The notes under the pieces are model-generated. The model saw nothing but the letters and a program-made list of their open reading frames with translations, did not search any database and had not been told where the DNA came from. A stretch of 38,295 nucleotides of DNA from a virus. Both the position numbers and the translations under genes were made by a program. This document shows, piece by piece, positions 29,472 through 38,244 of the stretch (positions within the stretch are counted from its first letter, which is position 1; each line of letters opens with the position of its first letter). The stretch is taken from IMG/VR virus record IMGVR_UViG_3300045286_000087, positions 1 to 38,295 of that record. One strand, written 5' to 3'.

Positions 29472-30173
29472 ATGGTCGCTGCGGCAGTCATCGGTGCGGG
29501 CGTACTCACGGCGGGCGCTACGGCCTACTCGGGCAGCCAGGCGTCGAGCGCGACCTCGTCGGCCTCGAACGCCGCGATCGCGGCTCAACAGCAGGCGCTG
29601 CAGCAGCAGGCGCTTCTGTCGAAGCCATACCGCGACCTCGGGACGAACACGATCCCGACGTATCAGGACCTCCTGACGGGCGGCGGCAAGGGCGCGGCCG
29701 GCATCCAGCAGACGCTCGAGAGCCTCCCCGGCTACCAGTTCACGCGGGACCAGGGGATCGAGGCGGCGAAGCGCGCGAGCCCGAACCTCTCCGGCAACCA
29801 GGTGATCGCGGCCGAGACTTTCGGCGCGAACCTTGCCGACACGACCTACTCGCAGAGGCTGAACGAACTCCTGCAGCCGATCCAGCTGGGGCAGGCGGCG
29901 GCGGCCGGCCAGGCGGCGAACGTCGGCACGTCGGCGAGCAACATCGGCAACATCGGCATCAACCAGGGCCAGACGACCGCGGCGATCGACGCGAACACGA
30001 TCGCGGGCATCACGAAGGCGGGCAGCAACGCTTTCAACCAGTACCTGACGTACCAGACGCTTCAGAGTCTCAACAATCCCGCGAGCACGCCCCCGATCAC
30101 CTATGGCGGCGGCTACCAGGTGCCGATCACTCCGGGCGTTAACGCGCCTCCCGACACCGTCATCCCGACTTAG
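29472..30173 (+). CDS. P22 gp7-like ejection protein (233 aa)
   Basis: Starts MVAAAVIGAGVLTAGAT (a hydrophobic, membrane-inserting N-terminus) and goes on with Ala/Ser/Gln-rich helices (ATSSASNAAIAAQQQALQQQ) and the signature-like QRLNELLQPIQLGQAAA and GNIGINQGQTTAAID found in podovirus DNA-transfer proteins next to gp20- and gp16-type genes. Such proteins leave the head with the DNA and form the periplasmic channel. The C-terminus is Pro/Thr-rich. Confidence 0.8.
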   Translation: MVAAAVIGAGVLTAGATAYSGSQASSATSSASNAAIAAQQQALQQQALLSKPYRDLGTNTIPTYQDLLTGGGKGAAGIQQTLESLPGYQFTRDQGIEAAKRASPNLSGNQVIAAETFGANLADTTYSQRLNELLQPIQLGQAAAAGQAANVGTSASNIGNIGINQGQTTAAIDANTIAGITKAGSNAFNQYLTYQTLQSLNNPASTPPITYGGGYQVPITPGVNAPPDTVIPT

Positions 30174-30181
30174 GAGGTGTC

Positions 30182-31669
30182 ATGGCATTCGATCCTTCGG
30201 TCATTCGGGAGATCGGCGAGTCGGGTCCGGACGTCACGGGCTCGATCGCGAAGGGCCTCACGCTCGCCGATCTCTACGACCAGACGGCGATCCGTCGCGG
30301 CGCGATGCGGGAGAAGGCGCAGGAACAGAAGGACATGGAGTTTGCGAAGGGTGTGCTGTCGAAGGCCGACCTCACGAACCCCGAGGCCCAGAACCGCGCG
30401 CTCGCCGAGATCACGAAGCGCTCCCCGCAGCTGGGGATGCGGCTGATGAAGGACTTCCAGTCGGCGGCGGCGGGCAAGGCCGAGAACGACCGCGCGCAGC
30501 TGGAACTTTACCAGGCGAAGAACGAGATCATCGGCACGTCGCTCGTCGAACTCAAGACGAAGCACGACCAGATCGCGGCCCAGTATCAGCAGCAGTTCCC
30601 GAAGGCGACGCCGCAGGAGATCGAGCGCGTCGTGCACGACCAGATGCAGAACGACGTCCTCTCGCGGATCGAGCAGATCTCGAAGGCGACGCTCCCGAAC
30701 GGGCAGCCGGTGCTGAACGAGCAGGACCGTCAGCAGCTGAAACAGGGCCTCGGCGGCGGCTACAACCGGCAGTTCGTCGACGCGCTCGTGGCGCGGTCGC
30801 AGCAGGCCCGCCAGGTGCTGGCACAGAAGCTCGGCGAGCAGAAGGAGCAGCGGGCGGAGCGCAAGGAGGAGCGGGACGAGCGGCGCCTCGAGCTTGCCGA
30901 GCAGGGCGCAGCGTTCCGGCGGAAGAATGTCGAGGAGGGCCTCCTCGAGCCGGAAGACGCTCGATTCATGGCCGAGCAGTACCTTGCGGGCGACAAGTCC
31001 GTGATGACCGGCCTCGGGCGCGGGGCCCAGGGCGCGAAGAACATCATCACGGTCCGCAAGGCGATCCGGGAGGTGGCGACCGAGCGGAAGATGTCGCCGA
31101 CCGACCTCGCCGCGAAGCTCGCCGAGTACAACGGCTACGTCGCCGAGCAGCGGGCGCTCGGGACCCGCCTCGCCAATATCGAGACGGCGTCGACCGAGGC
31201 GCGGAAGATGATCGGCATCGCGCGCCAGGCGTCGGCTGACTACCCGCGCACCGGGCCGCTCCACTGGGAGAAGCTCGCGCAGCTGAAGGACACCGAGATC
31301 CAGGACCCGAAGCTCGCGAAGCTCAAGGGTGCCGTGGCAGAGGTCGTCAACACGTGGGCGCGGGCGATCTCGCCGAGCGGTGTGCCGACGGTCGCGGACA
31401 AGGAGCACGGCTATGCGCTCCTCAACGCCGCGCAGTCGAACGAGGCGTTCAACGCGCAACTCGATCAGTTCCAGGCCGCGATCGACGCCTCGCTGCAGGC
31501 ACCGACCGAGGTGAAACAGGCCCTACACGACGCCTTCGTGCGCGGACAGGGCGGACCAGGTTCCCCGGCCCCGGGCGGTGCTACCCCGCCGGCTCCTCCC
31601 CCCGGGGTGGCGCCGTCCGGGGCCGGCGGGACTCCTTCGAAGGTCGTGCACTGGGACGATCTCAAGTAA
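30182..31669 (+). CDS. Ejection protein, gp20-like (495 aa)
   Basis: Second ejection-type protein: long, charged and almost wholly helical, rich in Gln, Glu, Lys and Ala. It starts MAFDPSVIREIGESGPDVTG after a TAGGAGGTG. Features: AEITKRSPQLGMRLMKDFQS, the coiled coil EQKEQRAERKEERDERRLEL (residues 219-238), KARRAFR-like helices further on, and a Pro/Gly linker with the C-terminal KVVHWDDLK. It lies between gp7-like and gp16-like proteins, as in P22. Confidence 0.75.
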   Translation: MAFDPSVIREIGESGPDVTGSIAKGLTLADLYDQTAIRRGAMREKAQEQKDMEFAKGVLSKADLTNPEAQNRALAEITKRSPQLGMRLMKDFQSAAAGKAENDRAQLELYQAKNEIIGTSLVELKTKHDQIAAQYQQQFPKATPQEIERVVHDQMQNDVLSRIEQISKATLPNGQPVLNEQDRQQLKQGLGGGYNRQFVDALVARSQQARQVLAQKLGEQKEQRAERKEERDERRLELAEQGAAFRRKNVEEGLLEPEDARFMAEQYLAGDKSVMTGLGRGAQGAKNIITVRKAIREVATERKMSPTDLAAKLAEYNGYVAEQRALGTRLANIETASTEARKMIGIARQASADYPRTGPLHWEKLAQLKDTEIQDPKLAKLKGAVAEVVNTWARAISPSGVPTVADKEHGYALLNAAQSNEAFNAQLDQFQAAIDASLQAPTEVKQALHDAFVRGQGGPGSPAPGGATPPAPPPGVAPSGAGGTPSKVVHWDDLK

Positions 31670-33730
31670 ATGGACGTCCAACTCCCCGACGGCACGATCT
31701 TGCAGGGCATCCCGGACGGGACGACCCGGTCGGAGATCGCCGACAAGCTCAAGGCTTCCGGGCGGCCGGTGCCGGCTGAATGGCTGCGCGAGCCGTCTAT
31801 GGCCGAGAAGGCGGTCAAGAAGGTCGTCGAGCACCAGAAGGGCGAGGTCGAGACTGCCGCCGCGCTCGCTACGGGCGCCGTGGCGACGCCGATCGCCGGC
31901 CTCGCTGGCATCGCTCAGGGGGTCAAGAACATCACCGCACCGGTCTCCGGCGGCCTCTGGGAGGCCGGCATGCCGGCGGCCGACCGGGTGCGGCAGGTGC
32001 AGGAGGGGCTCACCTACCAGCCGAAGACCGAGGCCGGGAAGCGCTACACGGGCGCGATCGGCGAGGCCCTCTCCTACGTCGGCGACAAGCCGGGCGGGGC
32101 GGTCGGGGAGTTGGCGACCGATGCCGCGACGAAGCTCGGGGCCTCTCCCGAGGTGGCCGGCGCGATCGGGGCAACCGCGAACACCGCGACCCAGGCCGCG
32201 GCCCAGCTATTGCTCGCCAAAGGGGCGGGCGTGGCCGGCAAGGCGGTCGCGGCCGCTGTGAAGCCTGCGGCCAGGGGGGCGGGCGCGGCGGCCCAGACGG
32301 CCGCGCAGACGGCGGAGACCTATGCCCGGGGCCTCGGGATCGACTGGGCGGCGGCGCCTCAGACGTTCAAGGACGCGCTGACGAACATCGCGCAACAGGG
32401 CACCGACCTCTCAAAGCTACCGCCCGAGGCGGTCAAGCGCGTGGCGCGGGCGGAGCGCCAGGGCGTCACCCTCACCCGCGGCCAGGCGACCCGGGACCTC
32501 GGCGACCTTCAGTCGGAGGAGAACCTCCGGCTCGCCGCGGCGGGCAAGCCGCTCCGGGAGCGGATGGCCGGCCAGGACACGGCGCTTCACGAGCGGCTCG
32601 GCGCGATCCGCCAGGAGGTCGCTCCCGGCTCGAAGGTGGGCTCGACCGCGGACGTCGGGACGGTGCAGCTGGCCGCGAGGCGGAAGCTACAGGCGGTCAA
32701 GGCCGCCGCGAACGACGCGTACACCGAGGCCCGCAAGCAAGGGGCCTTCATGACGCCCGTAGACCCCGCGCCGCTCCTGAAGTGGCTCGAGGGATCTCCG
32801 GCGCGCACCCGCAACGTCGGCTGGGTGGCGCGGGCGGTCGAGGACTACGCGAAGCCGACCGGCGGCAAGAAGATCACGATCCAGGACATGGAGGACCTCC
32901 GGTCCGAGGTCTCGGCCGCGGCCGGGGAGAGCGGGCGGAAGGGGTTCTTCGCCGGCCAGGCGAAGGCGGTGATCGACGGCATCCTCGACCGCGCCGACTC
33001 GAACGTGTACCAGGCCGCGCGCGGCAAGTGGAAGGCGTACAAGGACGAGTTCTCGGCGCAGAAGTCGGTGCGCGACCTCACCTCCGAGCTCGCCGGCACG
33101 ACGACCCGCCGCATCGCGCTCGAGGACACGCTAAAGCGCGTCATCAACGGCCCGACCGAATCCCTCGCCGAGATCCGCAAGTCGCTCACGACCGGCGGGA
33201 CGAAGCGTACGCAGCAGCTGGGACGGAAGGCATGGGCTGATCTGCAGGCCGGGGTCATCGAGCACCTCCGGGAGATCGCGGCGGGCCGGAGGCGCGTGCC
33301 GGGCGAGAATCAGCAGCTGCACTTCAACGCCGCGTTCCTCGACGAGTTCGAGAAGCTCAACCAGTCCGGCAAGCTCGACGTGCTCTTCGGCGAGAAGGTC
33401 GCGGCCAAGATGCGCGACTTCGCCGACACGGTCCGCGACACCCGCACGACGCCGCAGCAGCGCATCGTCGGGCCGTCGACCGCGAACAAGTTCGTCAAGC
33501 TCATGGAGGACGTCGGCGGGTTCGTGCTGAAGCTCCCGGGCATCAAACAGGTCAAGGAGGCCGTCACCGAGACGCGCAACGTGCGGAAGGCGATGGAGAC
33601 CCCGGTTTCCGAGAAGGTGAAGCCGCCGCGGACGATCAGCGCGCGCGAGCGAAAACTGCGCCAGGCGGCGAAGCCGGCGGCGGGCGCCGCGGTGACGACG
33701 GGCGCGCAGACGTACCAGGGGGACCAGTGA
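31670..33730 (+). CDS. Large ejection protein, gp16-like (686 aa)
   Basis: Third ejection-type protein. The N-terminus MDVQLPDGTILQGIPDGTTR followed by SEIADKLKASG is a widespread small module at the start of large internal phage proteins. Ala/Gly-rich hydrophobic stretches follow (about residues 60-90 and 170-215), suited to membrane insertion, and then a long helical part to the end. No transglycosylase or peptidase motif is visible. The gene begins right after the previous stop and overlaps the ATP-grasp gene by 4 bases. Confidence 0.75.
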   Translation: MDVQLPDGTILQGIPDGTTRSEIADKLKASGRPVPAEWLREPSMAEKAVKKVVEHQKGEVETAAALATGAVATPIAGLAGIAQGVKNITAPVSGGLWEAGMPAADRVRQVQEGLTYQPKTEAGKRYTGAIGEALSYVGDKPGGAVGELATDAATKLGASPEVAGAIGATANTATQAAAQLLLAKGAGVAGKAVAAAVKPAARGAGAAAQTAAQTAETYARGLGIDWAAAPQTFKDALTNIAQQGTDLSKLPPEAVKRVARAERQGVTLTRGQATRDLGDLQSEENLRLAAAGKPLRERMAGQDTALHERLGAIRQEVAPGSKVGSTADVGTVQLAARRKLQAVKAAANDAYTEARKQGAFMTPVDPAPLLKWLEGSPARTRNVGWVARAVEDYAKPTGGKKITIQDMEDLRSEVSAAAGESGRKGFFAGQAKAVIDGILDRADSNVYQAARGKWKAYKDEFSAQKSVRDLTSELAGTTTRRIALEDTLKRVINGPTESLAEIRKSLTTGGTKRTQQLGRKAWADLQAGVIEHLREIAAGRRRVPGENQQLHFNAAFLDEFEKLNQSGKLDVLFGEKVAAKMRDFADTVRDTRTTPQQRIVGPSTANKFVKLMEDVGGFVLKLPGIKQVKEAVTETRNVRKAMETPVSEKVKPPRTISARERKLRQAAKPAAGAAVTTGAQTYQGDQ

Positions 33731-35061
33731 AGATCCTCCTGATCGAGCACGAGGACGCGGGCTGCGGGCTCGCCTTCGCGCTCCTCTGTCTCAAGGCCGG
33801 CCACGAGGTGCGGTACTACCTGCGGAAGGAGAACAACCAGGCGATCGGCGACGGATTCAAGGGCCTCGTGAAGGTCGCGAACTGGGTCACGTCGGCGCCG
33901 TGGGCGGATCTGATCGTGTGCACGGGCAACGACGAGTACATCCCGAAGCTCGAGGCCCTCCGCAAGCGCGGCGTCCGGGTGTTCGCGCCGAGCGTCGCCT
34001 CGACCCGGCTCGAGATCGACCGCAAGGCCGGGATGGCGTTCCTGAAGAAGGCCGGGATCGACGTGCCGCCGTACCAGACGTTCCGGACCCTCGCCGAGGC
34101 CGAGGCGTACGTCCGCAAGAAGCCGGAGCGCTACGTTTTCAAGACGCTCGGCAGCGAGGAGGACAAGAGCCTCTCGTACGTCGGCAAGTCACCGGCCGAC
34201 ATGGTCGCGCGTCTGCAGCGCTGGCAACGCCTCGGGCTCAACCCGAAGGGCGAGGTCATGCTGCAGGAGTTCGTCAAGGGCGAGGAGTTCGGCGTCTCGC
34301 GCTGGCTCGGGCGCGAGGGCTTCGTTGGCAAGTGGAACGAGCACTTCGAGCACAAGAAGCTCATGTCCGGGAACTGCGGCCCGAACTGCGGCGAGGCGGG
34401 CACCGTCCAGAAGTACGTTGACGACTCCCTCCTCGCCGATACTGTGCTTGCGCCGCTCGAGAAGGCCCTCGTCGAGATCGGGCACCTCGGGGACGTCGCG
34501 GTCAATTGCATCGTCGCCGAGGACGGCACTCCCTACCCGCTCGAGTTCACGTGCCGCTGGGGCTGGCCGCCGATGAATATCATGCTCGCCACCCACAAGG
34601 GCGACCCGGCGCAGTGGATGTTCGACGCGTGCGAGGGCAAGGACACGCTGCAGGTATCGACCGACGTCGCGTGTGGCATCGTGATCGGGCAGCCCGACTA
34701 TCCCTACTCCCACGCCGAGACCGAGGAGGACCGCAAGAAGCTCCTCGACATCCCGATCTACGGGCCGACCTCGGGCAACCGGCGGTACGTGTTCCCGCAG
34801 TCGGTGAAAATGGCGAAGCTCCCGACGATGAACGGCGACCAGGTCGTCGAGAAAACCATGTGGGCGACGTGCGGCGACTACGTCGCGGTCGTCACCGGCA
34901 CCGGTAGCACGGTCAAGAAGGCGTGCAAGCGGGCCTACAAGGTGATCGACGAGATTGAGATCCCGGACATGCTGTATCGTGACGACATCGGCGAGAAGCT
35001 CGAGGAGGAGCTTCCAAAGCTGCAGGCGAAGGGGTTCGCGACCGAGTTCCGGTACGGGTGA
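33727..35061 (+). CDS. ATP-grasp ligase, PurD-like (444 aa)
   Basis: Related to phosphoribosylamine-glycine ligase (PurD) and other carboxylate-amine ligases: the N-terminal Rossmann domain (MKILLIEHEDAGCGLAF), an ATP-grasp middle with ERYVFKTLGSEED, MLQEFVKGEEFGVSRWLG and GPNCGEAGTV (cf. the PurD GPNTGGMG), and PLEFTCRWGWPP, the counterpart of the metal-binding EFNARFGDPE. The second metal ligand is changed (TCRWG instead of NARFG), so substrate or chemistry may differ. There are no other purine genes. It sits between ejection proteins and the tailspike, hinting at modification of a virion component or amino-acyl transfer. GTG start overlaps the previous gene. Confidence 0.78.
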   Translation: MKILLIEHEDAGCGLAFALLCLKAGHEVRYYLRKENNQAIGDGFKGLVKVANWVTSAPWADLIVCTGNDEYIPKLEALRKRGVRVFAPSVASTRLEIDRKAGMAFLKKAGIDVPPYQTFRTLAEAEAYVRKKPERYVFKTLGSEEDKSLSYVGKSPADMVARLQRWQRLGLNPKGEVMLQEFVKGEEFGVSRWLGREGFVGKWNEHFEHKKLMSGNCGPNCGEAGTVQKYVDDSLLADTVLAPLEKALVEIGHLGDVAVNCIVAEDGTPYPLEFTCRWGWPPMNIMLATHKGDPAQWMFDACEGKDTLQVSTDVACGIVIGQPDYPYSHAETEEDRKKLLDIPIYGPTSGNRRYVFPQSVKMAKLPTMNGDQVVEKTMWATCGDYVAVVTGTGSTVKKACKRAYKVIDEIEIPDMLYRDDIGEKLEEELPKLQAKGFATEFRYG

Positions 35062-35064
35062 CGC

Positions 35065-37404
35065 ATGACGCAGCTATACCTCTCCCCCGTCGGTTCGATC
35101 ATCCAGGCGCTGTCGAACCTCGGCGTCGTGCTGGCCGGCGGGTCGGTCTCGATCTACCAGGCGGCCACCTCGACCCCGATCACGACCTACGTCGACTCGA
35201 CCGCGGTCGGCATCAACACCCAGCCGATCGCGCTCAATAGCGCGGGGCGGATGGTCTCCGGCATCGGGGCCCTCGTCTCGGTGTGGGTGCCGGCGAACAC
35301 GCCGCACCGCTGCGAGATCAAGGACTCGACCGGGACGCTCGTCGCGGGCGGCACGCCGCTCGATTTCCTGTACGGCATCAACGACCCGACCTTCATCGGC
35401 ATCGGCATCACTCCGGGAGAGATCGCGGCGGGCCTCACGGCGGCGAACCTCAACCTGCAGTACCTGCCGGGAGACCTCCGGCGCTACCAGGCGGACAACA
35501 CCGGCACGAACGATTCGAGCACGGCGATCCAGAACGCGTTCAACGCGAACGTCTACGTCTTCGGCGGCGGAGCCGGGAACGTCTACAAGTACGCGAGCAA
35601 CATCGCGCTCACCAGGGACATCGTCTTCGACGGCCAGGGCTGCACGCTCCGGCCGGTCACCTCGGCCGAGATGTTCCGCAACCTCCCCGCCGCGGACATC
35701 ACGACGACCGCGACGATCGCACTCAACGGCTCGCTGACCGTGACGGTCGCGAGCGCGACGGGACTCGCGATCGGCCAGGAGGTCGTCCTCAACAGCCAGG
35801 GCAACAACCTCCCGTACTTCTGGGCGGTGATCAAGAACATTGCCGGCCTCGTGATCACGCTCGACCGGCCGATCGGGCCCGTCGACTACATCAACAACAC
35901 GAACTCGACCGGCACCTTCGCGTGGCAGGCGACGCACGCCTACGTGTACGGGGATTTCGTCACGAACGGCGGCAACATCTACTTCTGTGCGATCCCGGGC
36001 ACCTCGGCCGGCGCGGGCGGTCCCACGGGCACGACCTCGAATGTGGCGATCCCGGACAACGGCGTCACGTGGGTCTACTGGGGCGCGGTCAATTTCCTCG
36101 TTTACAACTCCGCGTCGACGCTCGCCGAGCGCTGCTACTTCAGGAACGTCGACTGGGACGGCTCGCTCTTCACGGCTCCGGGCGCTAACGGCATGACGGT
36201 CCGGGCGGGCCTCTACAAGTCGGTCCGCATGGAGGACATGCGCTTCCGGAACTTCTCGGTCAACGCCAACAATCAGCCGGTTCTCCTCGGGTGCTACTGG
36301 GGCCTCGACTGCAAGGTGCGCGGCAACCTCTTCGAGGAGAACCAGCTGTGGACGACGGGCGGCGCCGCGGGCGAGCACGTCGACATCCAGGGCTATCGGA
36401 CGGCGGTCTTCGAGGCGAACACGGTCGACGGGTCGGGCTTCGGCTGCGACATCACGTACTGCGACATCGCCTCGGTGACCGGCAACGTGCTGCACGGCCG
36501 CAAGAGCTACGAGCGCTCGGTGCCGACGGCGCTACCGTTCTCGGCTCGTGGCATCAAGGGCACGCGCTGCGGGGACATCGCCTTCTCGAACAACGTCGGC
36601 ACCGACTACGAGTCCCCCTTCCGCACCGACCAGGGCATCCGCGCGACCTTCAAGGGCAACAAGATCAGGAACGCCGACGTCGTACAGGGTGCCTTCACGA
36701 ACACGTCGGGCATCGCGCTCAATTGCTCGTCGGGCTATAACCCGATCCAGCGCTACTACACGATCGAGGGCAACACGATCGAGAACGCGGGCGGCGCGGC
36801 GATCGGCATCAACTCGGGCGTCGGCGTCTTCAGCGGCCGGCACGTCATCAAGGGCAACGTGGTCCGCGGCTGCAATGCGGCGGGCATCTACGTCACCGAC
36901 TCCGACAACGTCATCGAGGGCAACCGCGTCGAGAACTGGGACCGGTCGGCGACCGGCTGGGGTGGCATCCACCAGACGGCGGCCGGCCAGACGATCGTGC
37001 ACAACCGGTTCAACCACGAGACCGACGCGACCCGGTACTGCATCAACACGCTCACCTACTCGACCCAGAACAAGACGTGGGAGATCTGGCCGAACATCGT
37101 CGAGAGCGCGAACCCGTTCATCCAGGGCGGCTATGTCGCCGAGAACATCTTCAACACGACGATCGCGAGCGGCACGACGACGCAGGTACTGACGCACAAC
37201 CTCCTCGACGCGACGCACTTCACGCCCGACGCGACGATGGTGCAGCTGACGCCGACGACCGCGGTGCCGACGAACCATCCCCGCCAGGTGGCGGCGACGA
37301 CCTTCACGGCGACGCAGTTCACGGTCGCAACGGACGCCGACCCGGGAGCGGGCGGCCTCGCGGTCGCGGTGCGGATCAGGGTCCCGCAGCCGTTCAAGTA
37401 CTGA
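35065..37404 (+). CDS. Tailspike, beta-helix with capsid/tail-binding N-terminus (779 aa)
   Basis: Receptor-binding tailspike, possibly a polysaccharide lyase or hydrolase. The N-terminus, with GGSVSIYQAATSTPITTYVD (residues 26-45) and GINTQPIALNSAGRM (49-63), is the head-binding domain style of P22-type and K-type spikes. From residue 145 the parallel beta-helix (pectate-lyase-like) starts: NTGTNDSSTAIQNAFN, then repeated rungs such as VRGNLFEENQLWTTGG, NTIENAGGAAIGINSG and GIYVTDSDNVIEGNRVENWD. The acidic rung residues needed for hydrolysis cannot be assigned by eye. Its polysaccharide is probably O-antigen or capsule of the host. Confidence 0.85.
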   Translation: MTQLYLSPVGSIIQALSNLGVVLAGGSVSIYQAATSTPITTYVDSTAVGINTQPIALNSAGRMVSGIGALVSVWVPANTPHRCEIKDSTGTLVAGGTPLDFLYGINDPTFIGIGITPGEIAAGLTAANLNLQYLPGDLRRYQADNTGTNDSSTAIQNAFNANVYVFGGGAGNVYKYASNIALTRDIVFDGQGCTLRPVTSAEMFRNLPAADITTTATIALNGSLTVTVASATGLAIGQEVVLNSQGNNLPYFWAVIKNIAGLVITLDRPIGPVDYINNTNSTGTFAWQATHAYVYGDFVTNGGNIYFCAIPGTSAGAGGPTGTTSNVAIPDNGVTWVYWGAVNFLVYNSASTLAERCYFRNVDWDGSLFTAPGANGMTVRAGLYKSVRMEDMRFRNFSVNANNQPVLLGCYWGLDCKVRGNLFEENQLWTTGGAAGEHVDIQGYRTAVFEANTVDGSGFGCDITYCDIASVTGNVLHGRKSYERSVPTALPFSARGIKGTRCGDIAFSNNVGTDYESPFRTDQGIRATFKGNKIRNADVVQGAFTNTSGIALNCSSGYNPIQRYYTIEGNTIENAGGAAIGINSGVGVFSGRHVIKGNVVRGCNAAGIYVTDSDNVIEGNRVENWDRSATGWGGIHQTAAGQTIVHNRFNHETDATRYCINTLTYSTQNKTWEIWPNIVESANPFIQGGYVAENIFNTTIASGTTTQVLTHNLLDATHFTPDATMVQLTPTTAVPTNHPRQVAATTFTATQFTVATDADPGAGGLAVAVRIRVPQPFKY

Positions 37405-37405
37405 C

Positions 37406-37870
37406 ATGGACCTCTACCTCATTCGGGACGAAGAGGCGCCGGATCACACCTTCGGCACGCTCCACGTCGCGAACCTCGTCCTGCAGACGATCGAGCTACC
37501 GTGGGTCCCGGATCCGGGCGGTGCGCCGTGCGGTCATCCGGACACGTCGTGCGTCCCGCTCGGCAAGTACGAGCTCGTCCGGCACTCGAGCCTGAAGCAC
37601 CCGCAGACGTTCGCGCTCGTCAATCCCGAGCTTCGGATCCTGCACGAACCCGGGGACCTCCCCGAGGTCGATACGGCCCGGTGGGGGTGCCTGATCCACC
37701 CGGACAACGTCACGGCGACGTTACTAGGATGCATCGGGCCAGGGTTGAGTCGGGGCCTCTTGGACGGGAAGCCGGCGGTCCTTCAGTCGCGGGTCGCCTT
37801 CGAGCAGCTGATGGCGGCGGTGCCGTGGGTGGACGGCCATACCCTGACGATCGAAACGGTGAAACAGTGA
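37406..37870 (+). CDS. DUF5675-like lysis-block protein (154 aa)
   Basis: Matches the DUF5675 pattern: FGTLHVANLVLQTIELPW (residues 16-33), CVPLGKYELVRHSS (49-62), LRILHEPGDLPEVDT (76-90) and GCLIHPD (94-100), with the LQSRVAFEQL end. The family is common in phages and in type VI secretion loci. Conserved His/Asp/Cys residues suggest an enzyme, possibly acting on peptidoglycan, but no activity is established. Position before two membrane proteins and the holin supports a place in lysis. Confidence 0.8.
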   Translation: MDLYLIRDEEAPDHTFGTLHVANLVLQTIELPWVPDPGGAPCGHPDTSCVPLGKYELVRHSSLKHPQTFALVNPELRILHEPGDLPEVDTARWGCLIHPDNVTATLLGCIGPGLSRGLLDGKPAVLQSRVAFEQLMAAVPWVDGHTLTIETVKQ

Positions 37871-38244
37871 GCGAAGAGGATGTCTCCGGACCCCTCAAAC
37901 TGTTGTCGCTGGCGTTCGGACTCTCCCCACGGCAGCAGGGGCTTATCCTCCGGATTCTGTGGGTGACAATCGTGTCAACGCACATTCTGTGGGCCTGCGG
38001 TCTCCTCGCCTTCATGGGACTCAACTCGCCTTGGGCCAAGGCCGAGGACGTCTCGCAGCTGATCCACAACGTGGCGCTCGCGACCAAGCTCACCCTGAGC
38101 CAAGAGCTACGGGACCAGTACGCCATCGTGTGCCACACCCAGGACGTGGCCGCTCGAGCGGCTCTCCTTCGGTATATTGAATCGCTGCAGGTTGAGTATC
38201 AGAATCTGACCGGGCAGAGATACCCCGAGCCCGCGTGCCGGTAA
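37867..38244 (+). CDS. Membrane protein of the lysis block (125 aa)
   Basis: Starts at GTG 37867 (GTGA overlap): VSEEDVSGPLKLLSLAF. One or two membrane spans at about residues 25-51 (LILRILWVTIVSTHILWACG), followed by a helical C-terminal domain (VSQLIHNVALATKL, LLRYIESLQVEYQNL). Topology and position fit a holin-like or inner-membrane spanin-type component, but no family is recognised. The last 76 bases recur at the start of the window because of the terminal overlap. Confidence 0.75.
   Translation: MSEEDVSGPLKLLSLAFGLSPRQQGLILRILWVTIVSTHILWACGLLAFMGLNSPWAKAEDVSQLIHNVALATKLTLSQELRDQYAIVCHTQDVAARAALLRYIESLQVEYQNLTGQRYPEPACR

Noticed and set aside
33727-35061. Purine synthesis auxiliary gene
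   Set aside because: Only one PurD-like gene exists, its metal-binding motif is altered and its neighbours are ejection and tailspike genes.
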